A stretch of DNA of 64,000 bases from Cannabis sativa (Eukaryota; Streptophyta; Magnoliopsida; Rosales; Cannabaceae): NCBI RefSeq assembly GCF_029168945.1, contig NC_083604.1, forward strand, positions 47,239,686 through 47,303,685, in the 5' to 3' direction. Below the pieces are notes generated by a model, which did not search any database, was not told the origin of the DNA, and saw only the letters and a program-made list of their open reading frames with translations. The position numbers were made by a program, and so were the translations under genes. Numbering within the stretch: position 1 is the first letter of the stretch; the number at the start of each line of letters is the position of its first letter. Below, in pieces: positions 1 through 12,600 of the stretch.

Positions 1-2036
1 ATTCAAACTGTATGGAATATGAGTTAGGTATTCTTTGACCAGGATCCACTTGCACTATTCTAAGAATTCTTTAATGTAACTAAACCTAAGTCATCAGAAG
101 GCACTACCACATTTTTTTTTAATCTATGGCATTTGTATCTTGTTCATAGTGGATTTGACAAGATCAATCTCTGCAAAGAGTTAATATGCCTATATCCACT
201 GAAAGTAGTTCATCTCATTCGCAGATGGATGTACATTCAGGGGTGGATATGAGTTTTTCGTTGTATTCTTAAAACGATAACTCTAGATTACACCTTTTAG
301 CAAAGAAATTTGAAATGTTTGAAAAATTTCATTAATTTCTAGCAATGGTTAAAACCATTAAGGTAAGTGGTTAAAGATCTTGCAAACTGATAGGGGTGAA
401 GAAATAGTTAGTAGATATGCAGTTCAAAGATCATTAAATTGATTTTTGAATTATATCCAAACTTACCTCCCCAGAAATTTCGAGTTACATGTTGATGATT
501 AGTTACTAGTCGTTGCCTAATTCCTTCTATGGTAATACAATTTCAGAATGATGTAATGGTTGTATACTTAATGTAAATCATTACTAGATTCATGGATGTC
601 CTAATCAAAATCTTAAGAAAAGCTAGAACTGTTAACCATGGTTTGTTAGCTATTCTAAGTGATTAGGGGTGGACCATCCCATAGTCAATAGATAAGAAAG
701 TGTTTGTTTAAACAAATACTACTTTTCTAAGAAAATGACTAAGTCTGAAAAAAAAAAGTAGCAAATAAAGGAGATATTTATTTCTTGATTCCAAAAGTGT
801 TCTATCATCTTATTTATGATGATCCCACTGCCTTTGTTGTCTTGTCACAACCGAAGAGATCAATACCATTTAGTTTTCTTAAACATAATTCACGGTACCT
901 TGTCGTAGTGGGAGAGTTTCTAGGAACTCACCTTCTCATGACTTGGGAGACACTAGTTATTAAAATCCATTGTAAGTTTAAACAAGTAATGGATTGTCAA
1001 GATAAGAAACTAAGAAGAAAAGCCAATAGATCTATGGTTTAATCCATTCACATGGAGTAACCTAAACTTTCTATTACAAGGACATAAAAGGAAATTTTCG
1101 TTTATAAGTCTATTCAATGGACTTAACAACACTTCCTGTTCCTATTATTATAGGTTTGAGTTTATCTAAACCTATGGCTTGTGGTATACCTAGTAATTAC
1201 TTACTCTAATGCAAGCAACTTACTTTAGTAAGATGCTGAAGTATTTTCTTTCTAATGGCAATCTATAGAAGCTTCACAACTTCTTAGGCACAGATTTTAT
1301 TTATCTAAGGAAAAGTCTCAACTATTCAAGAAAAGATATAGCCATGAAAGAATTTCTTAAATCAACAGTGAGAGGTCTTAGATATGCTTTTGTATGCCTT
1401 AGACCAGACACCTGCTGTTGAGTGGGAGTAATGAGTACGTATTAGATTCATCCAAGAGAAGAACATTGGAAGACAATCAAGTAAATCTTAAGATTAAGAA
1501 GAGGAACTATATGTTAGTCAATAAGGGTGTGTTTAAAACTCTTAGACTACACCACATCAGATTTCAAAATTTGCCTTTGTGCTAGAAATTCTTTCTGATA
1601 AGATGGTGGTTACTCTAGGGGTGAAATAGTGATTTTGGAGAAGTGTAAAAACCTATCTGAAGTCTCTAGGTCTACCAGGAAGGGACTGAATGTTAAAGTT
1701 GCAGGAAAGGTACTTATTCAGTCTAAGGAAAGTTCTATACATTTTTGGCACCATTCCAAATTGCCTAAACTACTAGTGTTATTTCCTTATTAACCAAAAG
1801 TAGTTGCCAAAAGTATAGAATCCAGTATCCCAAGAGAGTAGACATATAGAGAGGAATTTCACATTATCAATAATTTTTTGATTAAGGAAGAGTAATAGTG
1901 GAAGAAAGGTTGTGGTTAATTCAACCTTTCAGATCCTATTACAAGGAGTTTACTACTACTACACTTGATTTGTATATCGAGGTGTTGAGATTATTTTAAA
2001 CGCACTTTTTGTTTTATATTAGTGCAAGTGGGAGTT
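1..2036 (+). mobile_element. Decayed Ty1/Copia internal region (3' part of pol)
   Basis: No long frame survives, but short stretches in several frames match the Copia element at 28-38 kb in the same order. Near 125-180 is LWHLYLVHSGFDKIN (GAG-pre-integrase). Near 385-405 is a TDRGEE integrase motif. Near 1400-1480 is RPDT...HWKTIK (end of the reverse transcriptase). Near 1825-1900 is an RNase H tail resembling SKHIERKYHIIREYV. It is too short for a full pol, so it also carries deletions. The region ends in a purine-rich tract (2021-2036) abutting an LTR, as expected for the 3' end of a plus-strand element. The 5' part lies left of the window. Small open frames inside it, such as 785-1042, are not genes. 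Confidence 0.8.
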
Positions 2037-3919
2037 TGTTGGGTTTTATGCCCTAAATAAAACTCATTTCAATATAATCAGATTTACTTATTAATATAGA
2101 TCAGAAATAACATTTAATGTTGCATGGTTCACATGATTTATTTCATGATTATATGTACATAATGTATAAATTCATCTGAAACCCTTTTCACATACTTGAT
2201 CCTGTTTATTGTGCTGTCAACGCATTGGAAAGTAAACATGACTATGTGAATAAAGATTCCTAGATTTATCAGACATAGGGTTTTACTGATATGATAATCT
2301 ACAACAGAGTTTACTTGCATTTGGAGAAATGCTATGTTCTTTCCAGAGCATTGGTTAAAGTAAAGCTCAGGTTGGATGCATGGAGTATGCATCGGAAGGG
2401 ACCGATATTGAACTTTGACTTAGATTTATTAAACTTACCGTAATATCTATTCAAGTCAATATCGCCTAGTTGATCCTAGATTAAATGATCTTAGTCCTGT
2501 TATGATTAGGCTCAATCTCAGGAGGCTATTCGTGTTCTTTGATTTGTTAGTTAAGCCTACTTTTAGGTCAGGGTGATACGTACATTTTGGGAACACGGTA
2601 GTGCAATTGAGTGGGAGCGCTAACATAAACATGGAATCTATAGCTTCTATCTGGCGAATAGTAAGTAAAGGATGATCTCCTTCGAGCTTGACCAAACGAA
2701 AATAAATGGTGGAGATCTCATTTCACATAAGCTGAAATATCATTTATACGTGGTTAAGTGTTTTAAGGATTAAATACATTGTAGGGTGTAACGGTAATCT
2801 AATCCCTTTACAGTGTAGATCATTCATATAGAGGATCATTGATCAAATTAGGATTATAACAATGGATAACTAATGATGTGTCTATATGGTGGAACATATA
2901 GAGCATTCTATATACTGAGAGTGCAATTCTAAGTTCTATGCATGGATTCAACGACGAATTAATAAGTTAGTGAATTTTAGTGATAAATTCTTGATCTGCT
3001 TATTGGAAGCTCAGTTATATAGACCCATGGTCCCCGCACTAGTTGAGATAATATTGCTTGTAAGACTCATATAATTGGTTTTGATTAATCAATTATAATT
3101 CTCAAATTAGACTATGTCTATTTGTGAATTTTTCACTAAGTAAGGGCGAAATTGTAAAGAAAGAGTTTTAGGGGCATATTTGTTAATTATGATACTTAGT
3201 ATGGTTCAATTAATAAATATGATAAATGACAATATTATTTAATAATTATTTGTAGTTATTAAATAGTTAGAATTGGCATTTAAATGGTTGAATTAGAAAA
3301 TTGGCGTTTTTGAGAAAATCAGATGCAGAAAAGATAAAACTGCAAAATTACAAAAAGTGAGGCCCAAATCCACTATGCATGGCCGGCCACTTTTGTAGGG
3401 AATTTAAACTGATATTTTCATTATTTTAAGGCCAAATAATTCAAACCTAACCCTAGTGGAATGCTATAAATAGATAGTGAAGGCTTCAGGAAAATTACAC
3501 TTCTGATTCAGAAAAAACTGATCCTCTCTCTCTCTCCCTATCTTTAGCCGCCACTTCTTCTCTCTCTTCCCTCTTGAATTTCGAAATTCTTAGTGTGAGA
3601 ATAGTGCCCACACACAGCAAGTGATACCTCAATCATAGTGAGGAAGATCGTGAAGAAAGACTTTCAGCAAAAGGAGTTTTCAGCATCAAAGATTCAGAGA
3701 AAGAGATCCAGGTTCAGATATTGATAATGCTCTGCTACAGAAAGGAATCAAGGACTAGATATCTGAACGGAAGGAGTCATTATATTCCGCTGCACCCAAT
3801 GTAAGGTTTTTTAAACTTTATATGTGTTTATTTCATCGTTTTAGAAAGTTCATATTTAGGGTGTTAATCAACATACTTGTGAGTAGATCTAAGATCCTGG
3901 TATAAAATAATTTCCAACA
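2037..3919 (+). repeat. 3' LTR of the left-edge Copia element
   Basis: An LTR of 1883 bp that starts TGTTGGGTTTTATGCCC and ends TTTCCAACA. It is clearly related, with substitutions, to the reverse-complemented LTRs at 28133-30026, 36302-38195 and 39317-41207. A TATAAATA box lies at 3465-3472, at the same relative place as in the other copies. The polypurine tract immediately to the left shows that it is a 3' LTR and not a solo LTR. On the right it breaks a LINE reading frame. Confidence 0.9.
3465..3472 (+). promoter_or_regulatory. LTR TATA box
   Basis: TATAAATA in the downstream third of the LTR. The same octamer occurs on the minus strand at 28583-28590, 36752-36759 and 39760-39767 in the other LTR copies. 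It probably marks the U3/R boundary. Confidence 0.6.
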
Positions 3920-4476
3920 GTTCTGCCCATTGCCAATTTTCGAAATGAGACCCTTGTGCAACAACTCTTTTCCCCAAAAAATGCTACGCCAAACAAAAGA
4001 AGGAGAGTGACCCATGGAGCAATTAAGGAAAAAAGAGTTTGGGTAGTATCTGGCTGTTAAAATTTTTGCCAGAGTTGAGTTTGGATGTTTGAGGATGCGC
4101 CAAGCTTGTTTAGCAAGCAGAGCTTGATTGAAGTGAACGAGGGAACGAAAGCCAAGGCCTCCATCTTTTTTGGATTTACAAAGCTTTTGCCAACTTTGCC
4201 AGTGAGTCTTTGGACGATTATTCTCATTGAAACTCCACAAAAAGTTAGCCATAATAGACTTAAGAGAATGACAAGTGGCATTGGAAGACGGAAACAAGCC
4301 ATGGTGTAAGTGGGAATCGCCTGAATAACGGATTTAATGAGCGTTTTTTTACCCCCTTTAGAAAAAACTTTGTACTTCCAATTATTAAGGTGACCCTACA
4401 CTTTATCATTGAGGTAGTGAAAGAATTGATTCTTCAAGGAGACCCAAGTATTTTTCAAAAGACGATCTCAGCAGAA
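3920..4476 (-). pseudogene. LINE (L1-type) ORF2 fragment, C-terminal part of RT region
   Basis: The minus-strand translation gives KYKVFSKGGKKT, then, after one frameshift near 4300, GGLGFRSLVHFNQALLAKQ and finally KIGNGQN. All of these align with the intact LINE ORF2 at 9694-13773 (for example GGLGFRSLIHHNQALLAKQ and KVGNGQN). The frame is cut at the GNGQN codon by the TG...CA boundary of the Copia LTR, so the Copia element inserted into this older LINE. The rest of the LINE should lie beyond the left edge. Not functional. Confidence 0.85.
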
Positions 4477-4572
4477 TATACATGTACTCCGAAATCAGAG
4501 TGTATTGCACTCACTATTATTTATATATATATCTTTTCTATATAAAGTGTGTCTATATAAATGAATTCTTGG

Positions 4573-4710
4573 TTTATGATAAATTCATGGGTGACTTTTT
4601 ATTTATATATAATAAAATAATAAAATAAAAATAAAACAATAATTTATGAGAAATTCATAAGTGACTTTTTATTTATATATAATAAAATAATAAAATAAAA
4701 ATAAAACAAG
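4573..4710. repeat. 70-bp tandem duplication, two copies
   Basis: Two near-identical AT-rich units with a 70-bp period. Each contains AAATTCAT, GTGACTTTTTATTTATATAT and a run of AAATAATAAAATA. A partial third copy of the ATAATAAAATAAAAATAAA part follows near 4739-4760. It lies just inside the candidate Helitron 5' end. Confidence 0.8.
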
Positions 4711-4803
4711 TCCCATTAATATTTGATTACGAAATGCATATAATAAAATAAAAATAAAGCAAATCCCATTAATATTTTATTACGAAAAGCAATCCCATTA
4801 ATA

Positions 4804-5575
4804 TCAAGGACTGTTACCTCTCCGCTTGATGTTATTAAAATCAGATTCCAGGTTTATTTTGATTATGATCGGAACTCTTATTTAGGCAAAGTGTTAGACT
4901 TTCTTGTTATGGATTTCGTATTGGTTTAGTGCTTCTGTTATTTTGCGTGTGATAATGTTGTGCATTTTGTTTCATTAGGTTCGTTAATTCAAATGCACAA
5001 ATGGGATTTCGCCAATTTAGGTTAAAGTAAAATCTTACATGGGCTTTAGGCAAGTTTGTTTCGAAGATAGATAATTTGAAAGACTAGGGAGTGGAAGTTT
5101 TGATTGATGTGTTCCCATATACATGTAATTTTGTAGTTTACTGAAATGGACCTTTGTACCTTTATGCTTATAGGTTCAACTGGAACCCACAACCTCCTGG
5201 GGTTTAGTTCGCAGAAACTTGTCTGGACCATCAAAATATACAGGAATGTTACAAGCAACAAAGGACATTTTCAGAGAAGAAGGATTACCGGTACATACAT
5301 AACTAATAGTATGACATTGACTGCTGTTTTTTTCTTGCTTTCCTTTCCCACTTTGATCATGTTTGTATTTTTTATTTATCTTATGGTTGCTCTCTTAAAC
5401 TTTTTTCTTGATGTTTTTAACTACAGCATTCGCCTTTTTTCTATTTATTCAAACTTCAAAGTAATTAGTTGGTCTTTCTTTACAGGATTTCTAGCGTGGA
5501 AATGTTCCAGCCTTGCTTATGGTTATGCCTTTCTTTATTACCATTGCAGAGTCATTTTTGTCCTTCTTTGATACA
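4804..5575 (+). pseudogene. Fragment of a mitochondrial thiamine diphosphate carrier-like gene
   Basis: Three exon-like pieces read consecutively like plant thiamine pyrophosphate carriers (mitochondrial carrier family, SLC25). About 4804-4852 gives RTVTSPLDVIKIRFQ, with the PxD signature. 5174-5290 gives [18 protein letters not shown] then [20 protein letters not shown], preceded by TTATAG and followed by GTACAT. 5485-5575 gives RGNVPALLMVMP after a damaged GF-W codon; an inserted base creates TAG. The intervening stretches look like introns, so this was copied as DNA and not from mRNA. A weak match to the following PFDLLRT exon may lie near 6205-6240. The start of the gene and most of the carrier repeats are missing, so it is not functional. 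The assignment rests on remembered family sequence, not a search. Confidence 0.75.
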
Positions 5576-7530
5576 CAGTAACATATCCTTTGACTTGGTT
5601 AGTTTTTATAAATTTTTTTTTCTCTTCTCACCATGCTTTCAGCATTATTGTACTTTTAGCTGAGGTTTTTTTTTTTGTTTAAATGGTTTAATAAACAGGT
5701 TTAGCAATTATGAATATTCTTTGTTTCCATCTATATTGATATTATGTTTTAAATCATTTGATTCCACCATATAAAGTGTTTGAGCTTCTTTATGCCATTG
5801 TAATTATATTTTCTTTTAACTTTAATTCAGTTGAGATCATTGGTTGCACAAAGGTTCTTTTATTATTGATAATGGATTGCTGAATTCCCAATTTAATCAT
5901 ATATGATCTCCATAACAATATTGAAGAGATGGTTTAACTATTTTCTTGAATCTGTGGTTGGCTTGTTGGCTTCATACATTCATACCTATCTTGAATTTAT
6001 ATATCATACTCAACAAAAAAAAAAAAAATAGTGAATGCTTGCTTGTATTTCAGCTATTTTTTTTTTATCAATACTCTTGACTTGACAGTAATTCAATTAA
6101 GTTTTTTAAAATATATATGTCCAGTTCAGCAGTGTCAATGTTTTCATTGTAAGTTATTCCATAAATTTGTTGGAAGATATGCAAGGACAAGGATGAAGCT
6201 GAAGCCTGACTTGCTGCTCTGAGGACCTTGATTTCTCAAGATATTTGTTTCTTTAATAAGTTTTCTTTTATGTCTATTAATTTGTTAGAACAATGCATAG
6301 CTTATTCTTCTTCAATATGCATAGATTTTTTTTCCTTTTTTTTGACATTTAGTTTAATTTTTTTTGTTAGAATAAAAAAAAAAAACTAAATATTCTAAGA
6401 TTTTAGTCATTTCTATTTGATTTTTAGTTTCAATTCCTATTATTTGTTTGTTTTTTCTTATTTTAATTAAAAAAATTAATTTTCTTTTTTCAAATTTAGA
6501 TAGTTGTAGTTGGTTTATTTTTAAATTTGATTTCAAATTATATTAAAATATTTTATGATAATTTAAGAGTTATTAGTAACAAAATATAGTTATAAAACTG
6601 TTCTTTTATAATGGACTAAACCATATCATACCACTTATTATTTCAGTTATTTATTTAAACCTCAATCCAATATATAAAACTCATTTTTGTTTTGTATAAT
6701 TTTACAATCTTATTTTATAAGAGTAAATAATAAATCACCTTAATATATAACACTCATTTTTATTTTGTATAATTTTACAAACTTATTTTATAAGATAAGA
6801 GTGTGCAATAAATCACCTCATATATAATAAATTCGGAAAAAAAATTAATATGGAAGACCATGTTTGAGAAATATTTAAACCTCTAGAAGAGTATATGAAA
6901 ATATTGAATATTTATAGTTTTATATGAATTTTCATTTGTGGTGAACATTCACACCACTTCTAATATATAATGTATAATTTTTTAGTGCTATGCAATACCT
7001 ACAACTTGAAGACAACACAAAAAATCTGGAAGCAGTTGGAAGACGTGGCAGAAAAAATACTATTTTGTACTGTAGGACAACTAATAGAATACTCTGCACA
7101 ATTATATTTTTAACTTATCCATACATATAAATTATTGTGAAAGAAATTTTTAACTAAGAAATAAACAATACAATTATATGCAGATCCAAAGAAAATGAAA
7201 AAGTGCAAAATATAAATATTTTACCATTCCATCTTCTATTAACGGCCAAAAAAATTCAGGAAGCATGATTTGATACATGTCAAAGTTCAAGAAGAAAAAA
7301 TCTTAATTAACCTCTAAAGTATGAGCAATTATCAAACTTTATACATTATTTTGCTTTCAATATAATAACTTTATTGTTGTTGCTTCTAATATATTTTACT
7401 AACATTAGTAAACATAATAATTTAATTTAAATTTATTTTTCAAAAAAATACTTTACATAAAATATTATTTATTTTGATTTATCTTTCTCTCTTAAAATTT
7501 ATAATAAAAAATCTGATATAAAATATAATA
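5576..7530. other. AT-rich filler inside the candidate Helitron, with one tandem repeat
   Basis: No credible gene. A tandem duplication of about 75 bp lies at about 6669-6819; each unit begins AATATATAA and contains TTTTGTATAATTTTACAA and AATAAATCACCT. The short open frames here are low-complexity and have no recognisable domain. Confidence 0.6.
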
Positions 7531-7554
7531 TACGTGCACGTAACAATAAACTAG
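7531..7554 (+). other. Helitron 3' terminus: palindrome plus CTAG
   Basis: TACGTGCACGTA can fold into a short stem. It is followed by ACAATAAA, then CTAG, and the next base is T. Spacing and order match Helitron 3' ends. Confidence 0.65.
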
Positions 7555-8870
7555 TATATATATAGGGCATGACTATGGTAGGACTTAACAAAAGTTACCT
7601 ACCGGTAGGGTACTTTTTCCAACTATTAATTTTAGATCATATGGTTATTATCATATAAGGTGTATACTCTTACGATAAGACTAAAATTTATATATTATAA
7701 TAATATTTATAATATATTTTAAAAAATAAAATAATATTAATAATTTATTAAAAAATTATTAATTTTTAATTTAAATTATTATTATTTTTTAAAAAATTAG
7801 TTTAATTTTTTTTATATAGGTATTTATTTTCAAAAAATAATTTTAGTTACCAACTTTGCTATCAATATAAAATATCAAACTTTATTTTTTTCTCCTAATG
7901 GAAGGCTACGCCCAATTTTCATTCTTCCTTTCTATCTCTTCTATTGTCTCTTAATCTCTCTCTTTCTCTCTCTAAGGCAATAATTACTTTAAACCATATT
8001 TTAAGAAATTAAATAAAATAGATTGAAACCCCGTGAAAACGATAAAAATAAGTAAGTTGAAATCTTCTCAAACTCCATTTAATTATTTAAATTTTGTTAT
8101 TTGAGTTTTTGGAATTTATTTGCTGAATGTGTATCAATTGAATTATTCAGAAAAAATAATTTAATGCAACTCAAATACTAAATGGTATTATACACTTTTT
8201 TATCTATCACCGTTAAATTTATGATCTATGGCTACAAAAAGACCCTTATGAAAGGAACAAAACAATGATCCCTATCATAGACATATCTTATAAGGGCAAG
8301 ACTATGGTAGGTCGACTTAGCATAAGTTTCCTACTGGTAGGAAAGTTTTTTTTACTATAAATTTTAGATCACGTGGTTATTAAGATGTAAGGTGTACATT
8401 CTTACGATAAGAGTGACAGAGTGCATGTATACAATTAAAACTTTATACATACTATAATAATATTTAATTATATTTTTATTTAAAAAAATAAAATAATATT
8501 AATAATTAAAAAATTTATTAATATTTAATTTGAATTATTATTTAAAAAGTTAATTTAAATTGCATTTAAACCCGTCATTGGCAGTTTTCTTTTTAATTCT
8601 ACGTGAAATCGTTAGATAGTCCTCTTTGTTGAAGAAATAGAGTAATAAAATGGTTTGAATTACTTGGGTTTGTCTGTTGTAAAATAATAATCACGTACAT
8701 GCTAAATAATAAAATTTGGGTACAATTTTTTTTTCTATATTCTCATTGGTCAAATAACATTCCTTATAGTATGAGGATAAATCAAGCTATATTAGAATTC
8801 CCCTATATAAATATTCAAACTTAAACCAATATTGAATAGTCTTTGTCGTTACTTCAATGATTTTTCAAAC
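7555..8870. repeat. AT-rich intergenic DNA with a repeated unit of about 260 bp
   Basis: Two diverged direct copies begin near 7565 (GGGCATGACTATGGTAGG) and near 8293 (GGGCAAGACTATGGTAGG). Both continue through a TTTTAGATCA box, AAGGTGTA, CTTACGATAAGA and then AATAATATTAATAATT. They extend to about 7830 and 8540. They resemble copies of one small non-autonomous element, but I could not define terminal inverted repeats. No gene was seen. Confidence 0.6.
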
Positions 8871-8887
8871 AAGGAAATCAACATGTT

Positions 8888-9697
8888 TCCAAGCCTATTC
8901 CTAGGGGTATCCTTGTTGATTTTAGGAACATCCACAAGGAGAAATGGCTTAATTTCAAGTACGAAAGCCTACCCAATATCTGTTTCCATTGTGGCATGTT
9001 TGATCACACCCTCACCAAATGTGTCTCGTACCTAAAGAAGTGTGATGAGTTTAACCTCCCACCTCCCCTGCCCTATAAAATTCCTCTCAAGGCCCCTGCT
9101 AAAACTAACTTTAAACGGAATCCGTTTGACCTCTCTAACTCTCATCCTCTTGATGAGCTACCTTTATCTCAGGGGCAAGTTGATCAAACACTTGCTGCTG
9201 CTGTCAACCAATTCCTCACCACTCAGGATGTGAATGCTGGCTCTTCATCCTCTGCTGCTGCTCCTACAGGAGAAGTGGCTGTTTCACAAGGCCTGGCTGG
9301 AACCAACCCCATTCCCTCTCCTGAATTCCTAGCTTCTGAGAGAGCTAATATTGCCCCAACCTTTCCTCCTGGTTTCAACTGTGATGCTCCTGTCGATGCT
9401 TTCTGTCACACCACCCAAGCTGCTTTTACTACTTTCACCACTGCTGTGCATTCCACAGTCGATCCTGGCTCTGATGTTCCCCAGGCCATGGCTAGAACCA
9501 CTGAAAAAGCAAAAGGAAAAGCTATTGCAGGCGCCAAACGTTCTGCTTTCGTTCCACAATCCGTCATGGTGGGTGACTCCTTCAGGAACATCCTCAAGAG
9601 AGCCCGAGCTGGACCTGTTATTAATGAACCTCCCAGTGCTGATGATACCTCACTCCAACAGGCGGGTGTTGCTGAGCAACCCCGCCCAGAAAAATGA
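8888..9697 (+). CDS. LINE ORF1, 3' part (zinc-knuckle nucleic-acid-binding protein)
   Basis: The frame is open from the truncation point to a TGA at 9695-9697, about 269 codons with no start of its own. The first part reads RGILVDFRNIHKEKWLNFKY then ESLPNICFHCGMFDH, which contains a CX2CX4HX4C knuckle (C-FH-C-GMFD-H-TLTK-C) at about 8981-9022. This is the usual order in plant L1 ORF1 proteins, where an upstream DUF4283-type domain, lost here, precedes the knuckle. The remainder is Pro/Ser/Ala-rich linker. It normally packages LINE RNA in an RNP. The ORF1 stop and the ORF2 start overlap as ATGA. Confidence 0.85.
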   Translation, partial: SKPIPRGILVDFRNIHKEKWLNFKYESLPNICFHCGMFDHTLTKCVSYLKKCDEFNLPPPLPYKIPLKAPAKTNFKRNPFDLSNSHPLDELPLSQGQVDQTLAAAVNQFLTTQDVNAGSSSSAAAPTGEVAVSQGLAGTNPIPSPEFLASERANIAPTFPPGFNCDAPVDAFCHTTQAAFTTFTTAVHSTVDPGSDVPQAMARTTEKAKGKAIAGAKRSAFVPQSVMVGDSFRNILKRARAGPVINEPPSADDTSLQQAGVAEQPRPEK

Positions 9698-12600
9698 TGC
9701 TGATGAGTTGGAATGCCCGTGGGTTAGGGAGCCCTAGGGCATTCCGTAACCTCTCCCTAGTTGTCAAGAATCATAGGCCTAGTTTCTTTTTTGTTATGGA
9801 GTCTAAGTTGTTAGCTGGACAGTGTGACTCTTTTAGAACTAGACTCTCTTTTGACTGTGCTTTTGAAGTCCCACGAAATGGTCTTAGTGGTGGACTTTTG
9901 TTATTTTGGAACAATGATGTAATTGTTAATATTTTGAACTACTCTTCTAATCATATAGACTGTATTGTTACTTTTAATGATAATGTTACTACTCATGTCT
10001 CTTGCTTTTATGGCTCTCCTTATGTTAGTGATAAAATCCACACTTGGGTTCTTTTGGATAGACTTTTTGATAATGCCCCTCAACTTCCTTGGCTTATTCT
10101 AGGGGATTTCAATGATTATCTTTTGATTGCTGATAGAAGTAGTAGGGCCTCTTTGCCTCACTATGCTACGATTAATTTTCAAGCTTTTGTTAATAAATAT
10201 TCTTTAACTCCTATACATTTTGTTGGCAATAAGTTTACCTGGAAACATGGTGATACTTTTGAACGCCTTGATTGGGGAATTGCCAATGAGAAATGGTTAC
10301 ACCAGTATCCTCATGCAATTCTTCACCACCTTGGTTTTTATGGTTCTGATCATAGAGTTTTAAAATTAGTCTTAGCTGATAATAGTGAGTATAGGACTAG
10401 AAATAAAAGGTTCCTTTTTGAGAATCACTGGCTGACTGAACCCTCCTTTTTCACCACTGTAAATAGTTCTTGGTCCTCTCTTAATTCTGGGGCTAACTTG
10501 TCTCCCTTGGCCAGCTTTCTTTATAAGCAAGATTCGTGTGTTCAGGATCTTCAGACCTGGAATAGGTCTTTTAATAGTTTGTCGTTCAGGATTAGGGATA
10601 TAGATAAGAAACTTAATAGTATCTCCTCCCATCTTCCTGCTTCTCCTGAGCAATTAGCTGAAACTTCCAACCTGCAATCCCAACTTGATAGCCTGTTGTA
10701 TAAGCAAGAGCTTTACTGGAAGCAAAGATCTAAAGTTCATTGGCTTCGGGCTGGGGATAAAAATACAAAATTTTTCCATCACAAAGCCTCTTCTCGAAAG
10801 AAAACTAATTTCATTAGGAAGCTCATTCTTGACGATGGTAGGGTAATTTCAAGTGCTGCTGCTATTGAAGCTGAAATTTGCCAGTTTTACTCTACCCTTT
10901 TCCATTCTCAAGGAAGTAGCAGGGATGCTGTCAATATGATCCTCTCTGCCGTTAATTCCAGGCTCACTGCCCAGCAGGTTGCCTCTCTTGAAGCTCCCTT
11001 TACTTCTGAGGATATTAAGACGGCTCTGTTTCAACTTTCAGGGGATAAAGCTCCGGGCTCTGATGGCCTTAATGCCTATTTTTATCAAAAGAACTGGAGC
11101 ACGTTAGGGGGTGATTTATGTGCTGCTATCTTGGATATCTTAAACAACAATGCCAGTATGGCCTCCATAAACAAGACCTTAATTGTGCTTATCCCTAAAA
11201 AATCCAATGCTTCTTCTCTGAAGGACTTTAGACCCATCAGCTTATGCTCAACCCTGTATAAAATCGTCTCCAAAGCTATAGCTAACAGAATAAAGCCTAT
11301 CATGGAGACTATCATTTCTCCTACTCAAAGTGCCTTCCTAGCTGATAGGCTTATCTTTGATAACATCCTTATTGCTCAGGAAATGGTTCATGCCATCAAT
11401 CACAGGAAATCTGGTAAAGTTGGATGGGTGGGTTTGAAGTTGGATATGGAAAAAGCTTTTGACCGTGTGGAGTGGGATTTCCTCATTGCCATCCTGCATC
11501 ATATCAACTTCCCTAATAAGCTTGTTTCCCTTATTCACCAGTGTCTTTCCTCGGTTTCCACTAAGTTTAGTGTCAATGGGAATTTCACTGAGGAAATCTC
11601 TCCCTCTCGAGGCTTAAGGCAAGGAGACCCTCTCTCTCCTTATCTTTTCCTTCTCTGTTCTGAAGGTCTGGCTGCTGCTCTTCGTATCCAAGAGCAGCGT
11701 GGTAACTTTTGTGGTCTCTCCATAGCCAGATCCGCACCTGCTGTTTCTCACTTGCTTTTTGCTGATGATACTCTTATCTTTGCCAAAGCTACCCTCTCTT
11801 CTTGTAATGCGCTTCAAGCTGCTCTCCATCTCTACAATCAAGCTACTGGCCAGCGCGTTAATTTTGGAAAGTCGTCCATTTTATTCTCCCCAAACACCCC
11901 CACTCAGATCTCTGATCATTTTTACCAAGCTTTTGGCCTTTCAAACAGACCTTTTCTGTCTAAATACCTTGGTGTGCCCCAATGCTTTGGTAGGTCTAAG
12001 AAAAACAGTTTCAACTTCATCTTGGATCGTGTTAGCTCTAACCTTAGAGTTTGGAATCGCAAGTTTTTCTCTAGAGCAGGGAAAGAAGTACTCTTAAAAG
12101 CTGTTATTCAGGCAATTCCCTCCTATGCCATGTCTTGTTACAAACTCCCAGTTTCCATCTGTCGTAAAATTGAGAGTCTTATGGCTCAGTTTTGGTGGGG
12201 ATCTTTTGGGAATCAAGCTAAGGCTCATTGGAAATCCTGGGTTTCACTGTGTCAATCAAAATTCTTTGGGGGGTTGGGTTTTAGATCCTTAATACATCAC
12301 AACCAAGCTTTGTTAGCTAAACAAGCTTGGAGAGTCCTTACCACCCCGGATTCTATTGCTGCTCAAATTCTTAAAGCCAGGTATTTTAGACACTCTTCTT
12401 TTTTAGATGCCAGTAAGGGTCATTCACCTTCTTACTCCTGGACTAGTCTTCTCTGGGGTAGAGATCTTCTTAAAAATGGGCTCATTTGGAAAGTTGGTAA
12501 TGGTCAGAATATTCGTACCCTGCAGGACACTTGGATTCCTAATCTCAGGATCCTTAGATGTAAAGATAGTGCATCTCTTCCTTCTGAAAGAGTTAGCTTC

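Larger units (their letters stand above)
4532..7554 (+). mobile_element. Candidate Helitron (non-autonomous) carrying a gene fragment
   Basis: The left end reads TCTTTTCTATATAAAGTGTG directly after an A (4531). The right end is a perfect 12-bp palindrome TACGTGCACGTA (7531-7542), eight bases, then CTAG (7551-7554) followed by T. Helitrons characteristically have a 5' TC, a 3' hairpin a few bases before CTRR, and insertion between A and T without target duplication. No Rep/helicase coding was seen, so it would depend on a partner element. It contains a thiamine-carrier gene fragment with introns (4804-5575) and two AT-rich tandem repeats. The 5' terminus is less certain than the 3' terminus because its sequence is AT-rich. 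Confidence 0.6.

Noticed and set aside
785..1042. 85-codon open frame on the plus strand
   Set aside because: It lies inside the decayed Copia interior; there is no recognisable domain, and the frames on either side carry Copia motifs.
6354..6536. Short Lys/Ile/Asn-rich minus-strand frame in AT-rich DNA
   Set aside because: Composition simply reflects A/T runs; no motif and no splice context.
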